Positions 30,378 through 43,499 of a stretch of DNA of 64,000 nucleotides are shown in pieces. Location: positions 30,008,768-30,072,767 of the forward strand of contig NC_049980.1 of the NCBI RefSeq assembly GCF_000003815.2, read 5' to 3'. Under the pieces are notes generated by a model, which worked only from the letters and a program-made list of their open reading frames with translations, was not told the DNA's origin and did not search any database. Position 1 is the stretch's first letter. Each line of letters opens with the position of its first letter. Position numbers and translations under genes: made by a program. Source of the stretch: Branchiostoma floridae (lineage: Eukaryota > Chordata > Leptocardii > Amphioxiformes > Branchiostomatidae).

Positions 30378-33290
30378 CATAGGGTCTGCTTGGAGACTAC
30401 AGGCAAGCATCACATTGTACATGTAGCTGAACCATTGGACAAGTCAAATGGCATAAGATCAAGCAGTACTGTGATTATCCAGAATTGACAGGAACAAAGA
30501 AACAAATGATAAACCTTTGATCCAGGCAGATAATGATACACTTAGCAGTGATTACATTGTACATCGAAAAAAAGAAAATATTACATAATGTCCCTGAGTA
30601 TCTTATTTCATGCCTTCAAGAACTTACGGTTAGATAGAAAGAAATCATTATCATTACTACACCTTAATATGGGTGCTTGCACAACATGTTTTCAGTCCAT
30701 TGTAAATGTGATGTATTCTCACCTCATACACTTTTCTTCCTTCTTAACTTTCTTTCTTCTACTTTTTTCTATTTCCTCTTTCCCTTCCTCCTTTTCTTCT
30801 ACTATTTTTCTTTTCTTTTCATTTTCAAACCTGAAAGTAACAAGTGATTAGACCTGACAAATGCTCAACTGTGTTGATTATTCTTCTTGAGTTGAAAAAG
30901 CCCAAACTATACCAGGTCCTATATAATGTAAGCAATATATATACCACCATGTACGATACTGTACACTCCAGTAAACTCCTGCCTTTGTTGTAGAGTAAAG
31001 CAGGGAATTTCCTCATAGCCTGCCTCTTACCGACAGGTGTTTGAAAGGATACACAAGGTGTAACAAGCCAGGAGAGAGCTAATTGAAACAGATGGTGTTG
31101 AAAAATAAGTCAGGATCAAATTGCCAACAACATGACATCACCTTTTCTGACAGGACGTTTCTTTTACTAGATTTATTCTACATTATTTGCTATTTGGCGA
31201 GATAAGAAATATGGAAGGAAATGTTAAAAGCAAGTTCTATGCTGCATAAATTAAAAAAGATCAATATTTGAGATAGGCATACATGTAGCATAATACAAAC
31301 TGCAAGATAAGCAAACAAAACCAGGGCCCCTCCCCACCTTTACTTCCAGAGATTTGAATTTCAGGCCCTTAGGCAAAACCCTTTTAAACTAGTAGATTTT
31401 TTTCTGGCTCTTAAGAGTGACAGTAGGCTAATCTCATTAGGAAGTTTTGCAGACAAACGTAGGCATGCCACATTACCTGAACTGTCACTCCGTTACTCAC
31501 ACATGAAAGGGCCCGACAGGTGACTACAGCAAAACAGTCCCTAGTTTACAATTTTGCAGGGATCTGCGAAATAGGTAAGATCTGTTGGAGAACATACCCT
31601 GGTATGCCGAACAAATTCTTAATATTTGTTTGGGTTGCCCTAACTGTGCTTAAGAACTTAAGGACGGTTAGGGCACGTCAATTTAAGTTAACCATCTTAA
31701 ATCTGTTCACATAGTTACATTGTACATTGAGTGCCCTTACAACTAAAAGATACATGTATACTAAATGCAGCAACATTATAATGCTCAATGTATGCACACT
31801 TTTAAACATCTTAAAACATATCCAGGTATTCAAGACATTCTTAGAAAGGCTTGGCATCATGAGTCAACGCTATACCAAGTACACATTTTTCTTTGAAATT
31901 CTAGACTGATTCAACAGGTTGCAAATGCTACGACTACTGCTTCTCTAATTAAAACAGAAATGCAGGCTGTTGTCTAAATCTTAGAAGGCTTTGTGAGAGG
32001 GATATCTTGTAAAAACATGTCAGATGCATTTCTAACCACTTCAAACGTATGACCATACAGGTGAGGCACCTGTCCAAACTGTGACAAAAGTAGGATGGTT
32101 TTACAATTCTTTCATTTGTTTATCATATTCTACGTCTGGTTAAAGTTTCTCTATACACTAAAATATCCACAGCAACAATCTGGGGCTAACATCAATACCA
32201 AGCGACCCTTAGTACAGTTAGACGGGCTTGAATACCGGTAAGTCAGTTAAGACCAAGCAAAAAGCTTCTGTGTACTGTATGCCTGCTTCAACATGAACAT
32301 TCTACACACGTAACAGTCCACATGTATATTCATAAATTGTCCTACTGTAGTATTATTGTTCAATTAATGACTTATCAATGTACAAAGGAACAAATTTCTG
32401 TAAAGAGCGAGAACAAACCCGTTGAGGTGGACCCAGGATTTCCCAAGATGAGACAGAGGGAGAGTGCGTATGGGCGGGCTTTACTTAATGCAGAGAAATG
32501 CTTTCACCGTTTTTATTCAAATTGCACGGAATTTACATACAAGCGACAAAAGCATGTGTGAATTACAACAACAAGGTTACGTTGTAGTGGCAGGAAACGG
32601 ATTAAGCGAAAACGCCGCTTGAAACTAAATTTCCGGTACGGTGTCCACTGCTCCTTTCGGCGAGTGCCTTAATTCATATATAGACCTTGCGAAATAATCT
32701 ATCTCAAGAAATCATCAGGCAGCTCACAAACTGACTCATATGCATATAAAATCATTTTGCTACAACTACTTTACATTGAGCAAAATAATAAGAAAATAAA
32801 CTTGATTTAAAGGCAAAAGTTGAGGCATTCCCATAGACTACATTGAGCCTCCCCACTGAGAAATGCAAATTCATACAGACAGGCACACAGGACTTCAATA
32901 CAGTCTCAAATAAGGCCTGGATAGGACTTTGAAACTTATCAAAATGCAAGGAAAATGGGAATACCTTTTCAGTTCCTAAGTCAAGACATATTTTTGATGA
33001 GACAAAACTTAAGATGTGCCTGAGGGAAACGACTAAAAAAAATGACCGTTAGGGTTCTTCACATCCTTTTAGAAATGTGAGATGTTGACAAAATTTTCCA
33101 ACGCTGCTTACCTTTCCTACATCAGTTACCAGTGCAGAACGTTCCTGCAGCTTCAATTTCTCTTAAACAAAGTTACACTGTCAGGGGAGGTATCTGTCTC
33201 TGTCTATGTTAAACACTGACAGCAAACAAGGATACGCAAGAAAGAGCATCTATGTTACTTTGAAATATTTTATTGTTGCAACTTGTGTTT
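30378..33290. other. Intergenic, no recognised gene
   Basis: AT-rich sequence with scattered TACATGTA words. It contains an imperfect 19-bp inverted repeat with arms TGCCCTAACTGTGCTTAAG / CTTAAGGACGGTTAGGGCA (31636-31675). A minus-strand open segment at 33112-33159 between a weak acceptor and a good donor reads KLKLQERSALVTDVGK, but I cannot link it to a gene. A purine-rich open segment at 30723-30830 is probably chance. Confidence 0.5.
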
Positions 33291-33294
33291 TGCA

Positions 33295-33399
33295 AGCCTG
33301 GTATCCAGTTGTATTACAGCTTCAAAGTCTCTTCTGTCCTCCCCGCAAGAGAGAGGACTTAAGGGACTCGGGAGCTATAATACGGCTGGATACCAGGCT
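33295..33399. mobile_element. MITE with TIR AGCCTGGTATCCAG
   Basis: AGCCTGGTATCCAG at 33295 and CTGGATACCAGGCT ending at 33399 are exact reverse complements. Inside, TATTACAGCTTC and GGAGCTATAATACGG extend the pairing imperfectly. The terminus is close to TAGCCTGGAGTCCAG of the foldback at 51361-51430, so the two belong to related families. Confidence 0.75.
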
Positions 33400-36300
33400 A
33401 GTGTTTTGCATGTTGGAATCACAGGATCTTCAACTTTGTTTACTGCAAACAACAGCTGTCTAGAACCATTCAGCAGTGACAGAACAGTGTGGAAAATAGT
33501 TTTGATCCATTCTGATATTGCACTTTCTAACATTACAGTGCTATCTGTTAAAAGGCAGAAGTTGTTACAAAGAAATAAACAATTCTAGCACATGAAAAAG
33601 AACTTGAAAACATGCAAAGAGAGAAAAAACATGCCACCGAAGCCGCCTATCGAACATTTGATACACCTTTCTTGAGTTTCTCCAAACTTTTACCTTTCAG
33701 GAAAATATTGTTTTAGAAAGGCTATGATGTTTTTAGAAACAACATTTTCAGGAAACAAAAATCTCATGTAATGAAGATGGAACAAACTATTACATTTAAA
33801 ATTTAACAAAGACAATTCTAATTACTGTACATTTCATTTACATGTTTGGGACTTACATGTACATGTACTGGCGGAAAGAATTTTTTTCTGCTGTTTTGAG
33901 ATCAAGGTTGAAACAACTCTGTTGTACAGTTGCATATTTGGGGTGTCATGAAATTGTTATAAAGAGGACACCTGAAAATAAGACCAGCATGCACATTTCA
34001 GTGTTATTTTATTTTCACAGTATATGGCATTGCAATTTCTTTCAATGATTGAAACCAACTCAAAAACCAAGATTAAACAACAAAATAACTTCCTCATTAT
34101 TGTTTTGGAGACAGCATCCATTAAAAGAGGGATTATGGCTAACTTTATGGTTATTATGGCTATGGATCAATCAAAAGAAAGATGAAAAGAGACTGAGGAA
34201 GTAAGAAAACAAGCCTTTAAAGGCAAAGAGTCTCCCATTCATAATAACAAAAGAAGGCCTGACAGGAGGGATAACGGAAACAAACTGATTTTTAGCTCAG
34301 GGATGACACAAAATACTGCTTCAAGAGGGACTAGAGTGGCGCCTGTCAGAGAAGCAGGTAATATAAACATACCAGACCATCTTCCTCTGGTCCTCAAACA
34401 AAGAGAGAACCCGGCAGGGACAGGACATACAATCCACAATACAAAGTAAATTGCAAACAATGGGAGGGCACACATCTGGAACCAAGGTGATAATAACACC
34501 TGTATTATCAGGAGTGACACCGACGACATGTGTACATTAAGGGCACAGTGTAGATCTGGGCCCAAGATATCGCCAACTTTCAGTATAGCCACCTATCTAA
34601 TGTTTGATTTGGGAAGGTGGATATCTACAAAAAATGTATATGACAGGTGTTCAATATTTGCAACTTCTTTCTACTTCTAGCTACAATTCGTGTTGCTGGT
34701 AGTTTATTTGTTAACCTTCTTACCCTGCCTTATGTCACCCCAGATTGAACAGATACAAAATTGGTACTTAGAAGGCTACAATTAGAAATAACTTAGCAAG
34801 GGAGAAAGAAGAACACACCAACTTCAATCATCTTAGTTACGTTTAACTTACTTAATAGTATATCAATTTAGATTTAAGGATCTCATTCTTAAGCTTTAAC
34901 AAACCAGTAAGCAAGTTGTGTAATTCAAACTTTGTACTTGAAATTAGTCCTGTAGCCTGTAGAGATGTTAAACCACTTCATTGCCATGAACAGAGATCAA
35001 AGATTTAAGCGTCAAAGTTTATTCAGCAATCTGGCACCTACCTTACAGGGCAGAGTTCAAGGCTATCAACGGCCTTAAATTTCAAACCAATTCATGACCT
35101 AAGTCCAGAAAGGCCTGAAAAACGCATTTTTTTTACCAATAGTATGACTCTTGCTTAAAAAAAAATCTACTATGTCTCAGGGCCTGTATTCATATCTTAC
35201 ACTGATGTTTCACAGAATACAATGTAGTTCATGCATGAGCTTTTGATTCACATGATGTTTCCTTTTTTTTTAAGCCTCCAAAGCACTCTGCAAAGGGGCA
35301 TTATCTACTGAAGTAACAGTAACATCATGCAAGATAAATTGTGTCTTCTTAACTTGTTCCCAAATCTATTCTAACTTACCTTTAGTTAACACTTCAACTG
35401 TTACAGATTTTGTATTCCTTTGTAATGGCAAATCAAAACTGCCCTAGAAGACCACTGCACTCGTGGATCAATAATCCTGGTCTATGTAGACAGGTAGATC
35501 ACTGAAAACAGAATTCTTTAATGCTTGAATCAATGGGGAAAACAATGTAAGGGACCACCACAAGATGGCACTTTTCTAGAGGTGGTCTCTTGTACAGGTT
35601 TGAATGTATATGGAAAATACAAGTTAGATTAATGGTCTCTCTTGTAATCTCTTACACTGAAGGTCAGAAACTTTCCAGACTTACCACAATGGCTTGCATC
35701 TCCAACTTTTTCATTCACTCTCAGGAAAAGTCTTCTCAAACAGTGTCTTCACCATGAGAGCTGCTTTGCTTGGAAGTAGGTTGTAACATTTATACCTGTT
35801 TGGTTTGAAAAAAGGAGAGCGGCAACTGTTACAGTCCGTCATGCCATGCACAGATCAAATTGAGGCAACCCCATTACACAGGAGTATCGGATGCTCTCCT
35901 CCCAAACAACAAGCACGCCAACAATCGCCCGCGGCTTTGTTAGGGGTATCGGCTTCGCCCCGGGATTGAAGTTTATCCAAATGAGTCAAAGACCCCTTGT
36001 GTATGGTACGGATACATGGATAGCCATAATGTTAGTGGTAAGATCACTTTGCAGTGGGTCATGACCAGTTGAGAAGGCAATGAACCATACATGTTCAGAC
36101 TACACGATGCCATTCTTGCAATTGCTACATTTCAAAAGACCATTTATTTAAAAGTCAGGTCAGACTTGGCATAGGGGCCTATGCTTTGTAACATATATGA
36201 AGGTCTGCATGCCCTTTTCCGTTAGGCGAGTTAGACAAGCTATTTCAATTCATTGTTAACCGTAGCCGGGCCACTTTAATTTAACTTAAGTTTTATCGGT

Positions 36301-38094
36301 ATGTTGTTCGTGAAGTGTTATTGGACGTTTTAATTCTGCGTGGCGCGTTATTTGTTACCCTGTATTCATCGTTAAACGGTATTGCAACATTAAACATGAC
36401 CAGTAGACCTGTGGCGTCAAACGTCAGATAACCCTTGGATATTACACTCCCAAACACTCGGGTGTGTCAAGGGTTCAAGATGATGTTAATGTCACCGGCT
36501 CCCTCACTCATCAATCAGCAGCTTTGACACAAAAGTTCCGCCGTTACATGTGGGTGATTGAGTCCAGGATCTGCAGAATGCATTGGGAGGCTCCCAAATT
36601 CACCGTTGAGCGTTGTCAGCCTTTCTGACTCTACCATTAAGCCTAACCATTACACTTCTAAATTTACCATTAAGCATTGCCAGGATCCCCCCATGTAGGC
36701 CCTCAGTTATATTTCAAAGTTATATCGGGTACACTGAAATCTGTCCAATAGTAGTTTGCAATATAATACAAAATGTATATGCTCGCTGCAGTACTAGTAG
36801 TCAGTTGAGGTGCTTCTCTTCCTTTAACTGCAACTTTTCCAGGTACATTTTGAATCTTCAGGAATTTGAATTTTTTTAATCTATCTAAAAAGTCTCTATT
36901 CTCACAAGGCACACAAACCGTTACACTGTATACAATGTCATGTGAATTCCCTATTTGTGATTACCATAACCGTTACACTTACACAGGATCATAAAACATC
37001 ATACACCACCTGGACTTAATTGCTTTCCGAGCTGCGGCAAGGCTCTCTCCTCTCTCAAGTATTTGAGGTACATGTTTGCTTGCCCATGTGCATGCCACAA
37101 GAAGCATTCTTTCATCAGTGTCAAGTATTTAACCAATTTACACTCTATATCCTTAAGTACCCTTGGGTATCAAAGTGAGGCCAAAGGTGTGGCGTGATTA
37201 CACCTAGCGACTTAAGCCTGCGCCATCAAATCCTTGACATTAACTTGGACAAGACTTGATTCAGTTATAATGATTAATAGTCACTTAAGAATATAGACAC
37301 TGTGTAACTTTATCACTAATAAGTTGCTATAAATATTGCTCTGCTTGTGTTTGTCTTATCTGTACCTAAGGTAGAAACAGTTAAAACCACACTGCTTGGA
37401 AACGGCTGGGCTAACCCTAACATTGAATTAACTTTACGGATTAACCTATACCCAAAAAAGCCTTTTTTAAAAACTTGAAACAATGATTAAAAAACACAGT
37501 TAGATATCACACCTATGTTGACCGCAGAAGGCTATAAATGAGGTGGCCGTTACAGTTGAACTCTTGTGTAGAAAACTTATTCACGACAGCTTGTCTGAAA
37601 TTGATTTCAGTACTGTGTGCATTGTCACCGTCATCAGTAATTGATGACGAAAACTATTAGAAAGAAAACAAGCAAGACTTTGGTCTGGCCGATAACATTG
37701 CTATCACGACACACAAAATGTTTCCCTGCTATTGACACATGTAGTTAGGGCATGTATTCTTCACAATGTGCCCAAATTAAAAAGAACTGTCAGCTCATCT
37801 GTTTTGAGGGCATGTGATAACTTTCTCATTATAAAGACACAAATGGGCCATATCACCACACAGCAAAGATAAAAATCATGAAGCTTTTGATTACAATACC
37901 GCATCTTTGGTATGTTGTAGTTTTGTTTTCCTTGTGTATCTCAAAGTTTGCAGAAACAATAGTTATGATGTCTTTGACAGTTGTTTTATGTGTGGATTAT
38001 GAATTATCTAATTTCGGGGCAAATCTACTGATTACTACAAAATGTACATGTGATTTTGATACATATAATGGTTATAGAAGGCATCGGTGGTAAA

Positions 38095-38200
38095 TTATCA
38101 GTAAGGTTGTTTGACCCTCTGACAGGCCCAAGAGGTTCTGGATTTGAATCCCTGATACCCAAAGTTGTGCCATTAGGAAAGACAGTCATAACACCAATAA
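38095..38200 (+). repeat. tRNA-derived SINE fragment
   Basis: GAGGTTCTGGATTTGAATCCC resembles a polymerase III B box, followed by GTTGTGCCATTAGGAAAGAC, the same tail phrase (GTGCCxTTxGGAAAGGCAC) seen at about 7800 and 43100. Confidence 0.6.
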
Positions 38201-39956
38201 ACTTGTCTATGAGTAACAAATGGCAAAGTTACCTTGGCTAGCTTCTTGACATCAGGAACAATCCCAGTGTAGTGTATTTGGCTGCACTGTTTACTTGTCT
38301 GGTTTAAGAGTACGTGTATATTTATCTACCGACAATACAGACCTTCCAAAATCGCAAATGCAAATACCTGTGGAGCTTGAATGTGTAAAGCAATGACTTA
38401 CAACAAACGTTTCAACTATAAAACTATGACTCCTGTCCATGGAAGTTGTACTTATGATATTAATGATTGAGAGAGGACAGACATTCTAAATTGTTGAGGC
38501 TGTAGGAGACTATACTGTATATGTATGGTGGTTTTATGCTGAACTTTGTGTTTGGCCTCACTGCATTGCATTACCACGATGAATTAGTACTGTAACAGTT
38601 GTCTCAATGAATCGCAAGCTTAAAACACCAATGCCTCCTTAAATCCCCCTGCTAGTAGTAGTACTAGTGCAAAGTCCTTGAATCAATTTACAACCAGAAC
38701 AAAAAGTCATTAGCAGTCTGTATTCTCCCCCAAACAAGCATTGAGGTGAGGTCTAACCTTGTTGATGTTGCTGGGTATTCTAGAAAGGAAGAAAAAACTT
38801 TCAAGCAGAAGCATCTACGTAATGATTATATTAAGGTGTCAGGGGTGGCATTATGACTTATTAATGCGGTCATACTGTTTATAATAATACTGAATGGTAA
38901 TCGAGCGTGCCCAACGGCCAATTAAACAATCTGAAAGAGCTTGTGTCAGTTCTATTTAATATTGCTGCAGAGGCCGTGTTGTCTGAAGGATTAAGGCTTG
39001 CACGACCAGACTATGTCCATGGTTACCCCGCCTCTATATTGAAATCGGTGGCGCCTATAAAGATTATAATTACTTCAAAAAGAGTAAAGGGCACAAAGTA
39101 TATGGTTAAAACCTGTATAGTAGAAAGTTCGCTCCAACTACAGAACGTTTCTTGTCAAAGTCTTCAAATATTTATACTTTTGTCAGCAGTGGATGGAACA
39201 GAACACAAAAGCCATGAATAAGTGACTTGTGCAACAAGTCAAACTGTGACCACAAACAATGTGTGAGGGTCTGTAGAATCAAGGCAGCGTGAGGCCATAG
39301 ATACATAAACCAAGATAGGAATGTTTCATTAATAGTGAATAGGACAGAATCGACTTATCTATACCCAACACCCAGCTCGCTTTTGAGTCGTAGCAACATG
39401 GACTACATATCTAAGATAAGATGATAGCGTTGATGGACATGTTTTCACCGTTTTATCAGAATCGCAGCTAAAATGTACAAATCGGAATGCTCTGAAGGGC
39501 TTTGTGATTTGCAAACATTGGGCCAAACAGACAAGAATCAGTGTGAGTTAAATCACTGAAGACATTTTAAAGTCTAATTGATGATCAACATGCACATAAT
39601 TACCGTTGTTCAAAGGTTGTTTGGTTCAAAACTTAAAATCAGAGCCAGCAGTTTTTATTATAGAATCACAGCAACCTAACTAATACACATGTACATTTGC
39701 TTGGAGAGAGTGTGCACAGCCCCTTAAAGTCTTAGGAAATAGACTGCTTTACACAAAATCAAAATATATAACTTTATCACAAGGCCATACCCAATAGCTA
39801 ATTGCAAACAAAGTAAAACAGTGGCTTACAGAATAATTAACAAAGAAGGAAATTAAATTTAGAGGTTTTAAATCATTTATCTATATCATATAATCACACC
39901 AAAATGAAGTGTTTAACATGTAGAAATCTCACTCACATAGACTGACAAGTAATTAT

Positions 39957-40165
39957 ATTTTGATGGTGTATGAGCATTTGCCCTGCATTTGGGAGGTCAT
40001 GGGTTCAAATCCATTTCAATTTGGGCCAGGTCATAAAAATCGACAGTACTACTTTCTCTGCTGAACATTCAGCACTTACAAGAGAAGTTGAACCAGTAAG
40101 ACTAGCCCCCTGCTGTAGTGCTTGCAAAGCTGTGTGGCCCAAGGGCTATAGAGATGTGCACAGCC
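39957..40165 (+). repeat. tRNA-derived SINE
   Basis: TGGTGTATGAGCATTTGCCC and GGTCATGGGTTCAAATCC match polymerase III A- and B-box spacing. A tail with CTGTAGTGCTTGCAAAGCTG and GTGGCCCAAGGGCTATAG follows, shared with about 17990-18060. Confidence 0.65.
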
Positions 40166-41692
40166 CTATACACCAAAAGTTGTTCGATGGATCTCAACTA
40201 TACTTTTTAAAAATCAATATGTTATGACTGTTGGGATAGATATTGCACATGATGAAAGTGGCCGCAAAACCATAGATACCTTGGAGAAACTTAGGAATGT
40301 TTGTGTGAAATACAGGGGGTAGGGCCAAGATATCTCTTACCCCAACATCAGATTATCCTTTAATCCTTGGTAACACACAGGTAGATAACATATCTGTGAT
40401 CTAATGACAGCAAATTCCATTTCAATGGAGAAGTTTCAACTACTCTATCAGAATACCAGCTGGAGCATTCAAACAATGCATTAGGTTGTTTTGAGAGGGA
40501 TTACGGCTCGGAGACATGAAACAAAAAAGAAAAACAATAAGGGGCTTTGAATCCTCGAAAACTTTTCAGCAGGGGCGCAAACAATTTTGCTAGTTTTATG
40601 TACACATCTAACAAGGGAATTGCAGTAACTATTCTAACCTTAAGCTGTGCTCAAAAATTACTCGTGGTGTTTTTTAAAATACAAGAAAACATAAAAATTT
40701 GTCCTCTGTCTCGTGCCGTATTTCCTCCTTCCCTTTCTGCCATGCAAACTTAAGATGATTTACAGTAAAGGCAAACATGTACACAATACCACCACTACAT
40801 AAGGACCACTTTCTGGTGGTCCCGTAGATACTTTTCCCATTGACACAAGCATTATATAATGCCTGGCTACAGTGATCACCAGTGACCCGAGTGGTCTTCT
40901 TGGGCACTTTTGAGAGTAGCATTGAAATATACATTAATTTTTGGTTTCACATTGACAAACTTTCATGGCTATCGGAATAACAAAGAGCTACAAGTTGGAG
41001 TAAAGATATCAGCAATGCAGGGGAGTGTCTGTGTATCATAAACAGCTTGTCCTTACAATTGTTATTAGGTGCATGATAGGGGCTGAATTGCGAGGAGCTT
41101 ACAATAGGCCCAGGGGCTAAATCACAAGGGTCTGGAGCGAGCTGCCATTGGGCGCCTATCAGGTGACCTCAATACGACAGTAATACCCCAGGTGTGGCCA
41201 TAGGACTGTAGGTTTTGAACCACTCACATCGGGTAGGACCCCTACTCTTTTTGATAAAGAGTGGCGAGTTCTTAAATGTACTCAAGGCGTGGCTCTCCTC
41301 AAACCAAGGGACCTCCATTAAATGTCCTATCCGAGGGACGACCCTAACCGAAGCAGGTACTCATTTTCACTTGAGTGAAGTGAGTAAAGTTCAACATAAA
41401 TGATAAAGCATCTTACCCAAGGGCACAACATCGGGACAAATCAGCGGTTTTGTACCGGTATACCTCTGGGGTCTGGGTCAAACACCTTACCGATTGTGCC
41501 ACACAATGCCTCGGGTGCAAAGGTAGATTAGACTGATAAGTAACACTACAGGAATCCTGAAAATCTAGGTGGGAAGCACCCATAGCAAACACAAGCGCAG
41601 ATAAAGTGACATTTACACAGACCACAAAGCTACTTAAAACAAGACAGCCATGCAATTATCACTAGACAATAAACATAAACAGGACATCTCAC

Positions 41693-41773
41693 CTGTCTCA
41701 ATCTTATCTTCTTGGAAGGATTTTTCATGGAATGCAGAACGCTGTCACACACACTGATGAGGTCAAAATCGGG
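41693..41773 (-). CDS. Candidate exon of an unrecognised minus-strand gene
   Basis: With acceptor CCTTTCCAGGTTTTAG and donor GAGACAG|GTGAGA, one frame is fully open for 27 codons, from PDFDLISVCDSVLHS to KKIRLRQ, phase 0 at both ends. It fits in phase after the candidate exon at 43449-43499. No homology recognised; it may be a chance open frame. Confidence 0.3.
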
Positions 41774-43004
41774 CTAAAACCTGGAAAGGAATAAAATGTA
41801 TTTCTGATTCTTTTAATTAATTCTATACAGATATCATACTGATTATTGAAATCATAAGTAAGTAAGTAATCATAAGTACAAAAAAACACATACAAAAAGC
41901 TACCTAGCTACATGTAGTGATGATGTGAAAATCACTTGACAGTTCAAGAAGTCAACGGAAAACACATTTTATCAACATACTTTTGTTTCAGAACTGTTAC
42001 AGCATTGTCAATTGTCATCATTATCTCGTAAGAGTATCCTTGGTTCTTGTGTTACCAGTATGCAACTTACCTGACGGTCTCAATGAATCTTAATTCTAAT
42101 AGCAAGCTACTACACATTGTCTTTGTACAGATTTAAGTTAACCTGCCTCTTCCACATTCCTCAATGTTTAAGCAAGGTTTTTACGATTCACCATGAAATT
42201 ATGATAGATACCTGTTTACAGTCCCTGCTATTGAGCACCACTGCATTCATCCCACATTCAAACATAAACCTCCAACCCAAAAAATGATGACTGAGCAGTT
42301 CCGAAAGTTCTTTTGAATGTGTAACGTCACCCACCAAAAGGCCAGGTGTGACAGATGATGGATGGAAGCCCATTCCTCAAATTCTAACGTTCGAATCCTG
42401 TTTGAATGGTGGCTTCAGACGCTTCAATATTGCACAATAAAAACCAGTATCACACCAATTTATCAGCCCTTAAGTGCTTTAAACACACGACCACGGTCCA
42501 TAATGGCTCCGGACTTGTCTCACAATGAGAATACGGGGCGCAATAAAACAGGATATACCCTGTAACCCGGGCAAACCCTCGAGATCTGAGGCATCTACTG
42601 GAAGTATTTAGCCCTTGATTGCACCATTTGCCATGACATCACTGACCCTGATGAAATTGTTATAATGCTATCCAACCTCATACATAAGATGGCATCTGAC
42701 CTCCCACAACAAAGAGGACTTCAAAGAGCTGGGGGAAGTCAAACGTTTTCAATTACTTGTAAGCGTTGCCGTATTCTTGACACTGGGATAAACTTGAAAT
42801 GCTTCTATAGGCCACAATGACTAATTGTTTCACCATCAAACCATTAGAATGAGGATTGGCAGGAAGAATTGACGTGCACATAATGCACATGTATAAACAT
42901 ATGCTCTAAAAGACGTGTTCAATAATGTTTTGCTCAACCGCCTGTTACTTTTTTGCTCCCACCATCCAACTGTTTAAAACTATTAACTAGTCAAACTGTC
43001 CGTT

Positions 43005-43150
43005 AGATGGCAACGTGGTCTTGTGGTCCAGGTTGTTGACTTAGTTAGAGTTTGGATGTAAAGAATCTGGGTTTGAATCCCTTAAGAAGACTCAGATGTT
43101 GTGCCCTTTAGAAAGGCACGATTCACCTATTATATGACACAGGGTAAATG
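43005..43150 (+). repeat. tRNA-derived SINE
   Basis: CGTGGTCTTGTGGTCCAGGT acts as an A-box head, GGGTTTGAATCCC as a B box, and GTTGTGCCCTTTAGAAAGGC as the family tail. Confidence 0.65.
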
Positions 43151-43448
43151 AGAACTTAGCTCCGTACGTCCTAAAGGATGGAACATGAAGTTGAAGATCC
43201 CATGTATGAGGAGAGCTACACCTCAATTATGCTAAAGGTCCCGCCACACTATTCGAAAAGAGTAGGGGTCCATGTTGGTATAAGTGGATCAAAACTATCT
43301 AGTATCACTATCAGTATAACTCTAGTCTCATGCAGTTTGTACCTTCTACCAATCTGTTAATATCTAGTGGAAGTCTAGAAAGAAGATAACACAATTTGGA
43401 GAGCAGTACACACACCAAAAAAAAGAGAAACAGAGAACCACTTTTTAC

Positions 43449-43499
43449 CTTCATCCAACCATCCGTTGTGATGTCAATCAATGAAGTAGCCTTTCTCGC
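43449..43499 (-). CDS. Candidate exon of an unrecognised minus-strand gene
   Basis: Acceptor TTCATTCTTTATGCAG and donor GATGAAG|GTAAAA bound 51 nt reading ARKATSLIDITTDGWMK in phase 0 at both ends. The splice sites are good and the peptide looks protein-like, but I do not recognise it. In phase it would join the segment at 41693-41773. Confidence 0.35.

Larger units (their letters stand above)
33400..41690. other. Intergenic, no recognised gene; isolated exon-like segments
   Basis: I see no recognisable protein here. Two minus-strand segments have splice-compatible borders: 38758-38779 (strong acceptor TTCCTTTCTAG, frame reads IPSNINK) and 35711-35768 (acceptor CTTCCAAG, frame reads KAALMVKTLFEKTFPESE then stop, with a minus-strand AATAAA at 35018-35023). 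Phases do not allow a single confident model. SINE copies lie at 38095-38200 and 39957-40165. Confidence 0.4.

Noticed and set aside
30723-30830. Minus-strand open segment FENEKKRKIVEEKEEG... with splice-like borders
   Set aside because: The stretch is almost pure purine on that strand, so an open Lys/Glu frame is expected by composition.
35540-35600. Short inverted repeat GGGACCACC...GGTGGTCTC with AAGATGGC
   Set aside because: Arms are only about 10 bp with a mismatch; expected by chance and no adjacent gene.
43005-43150. Functional tRNA gene from A/B-box-like sequence
   Set aside because: The cloverleaf cannot be completed, and similar sequences with the same tail occur at 7735, 38095 and 39957, so these are SINEs.
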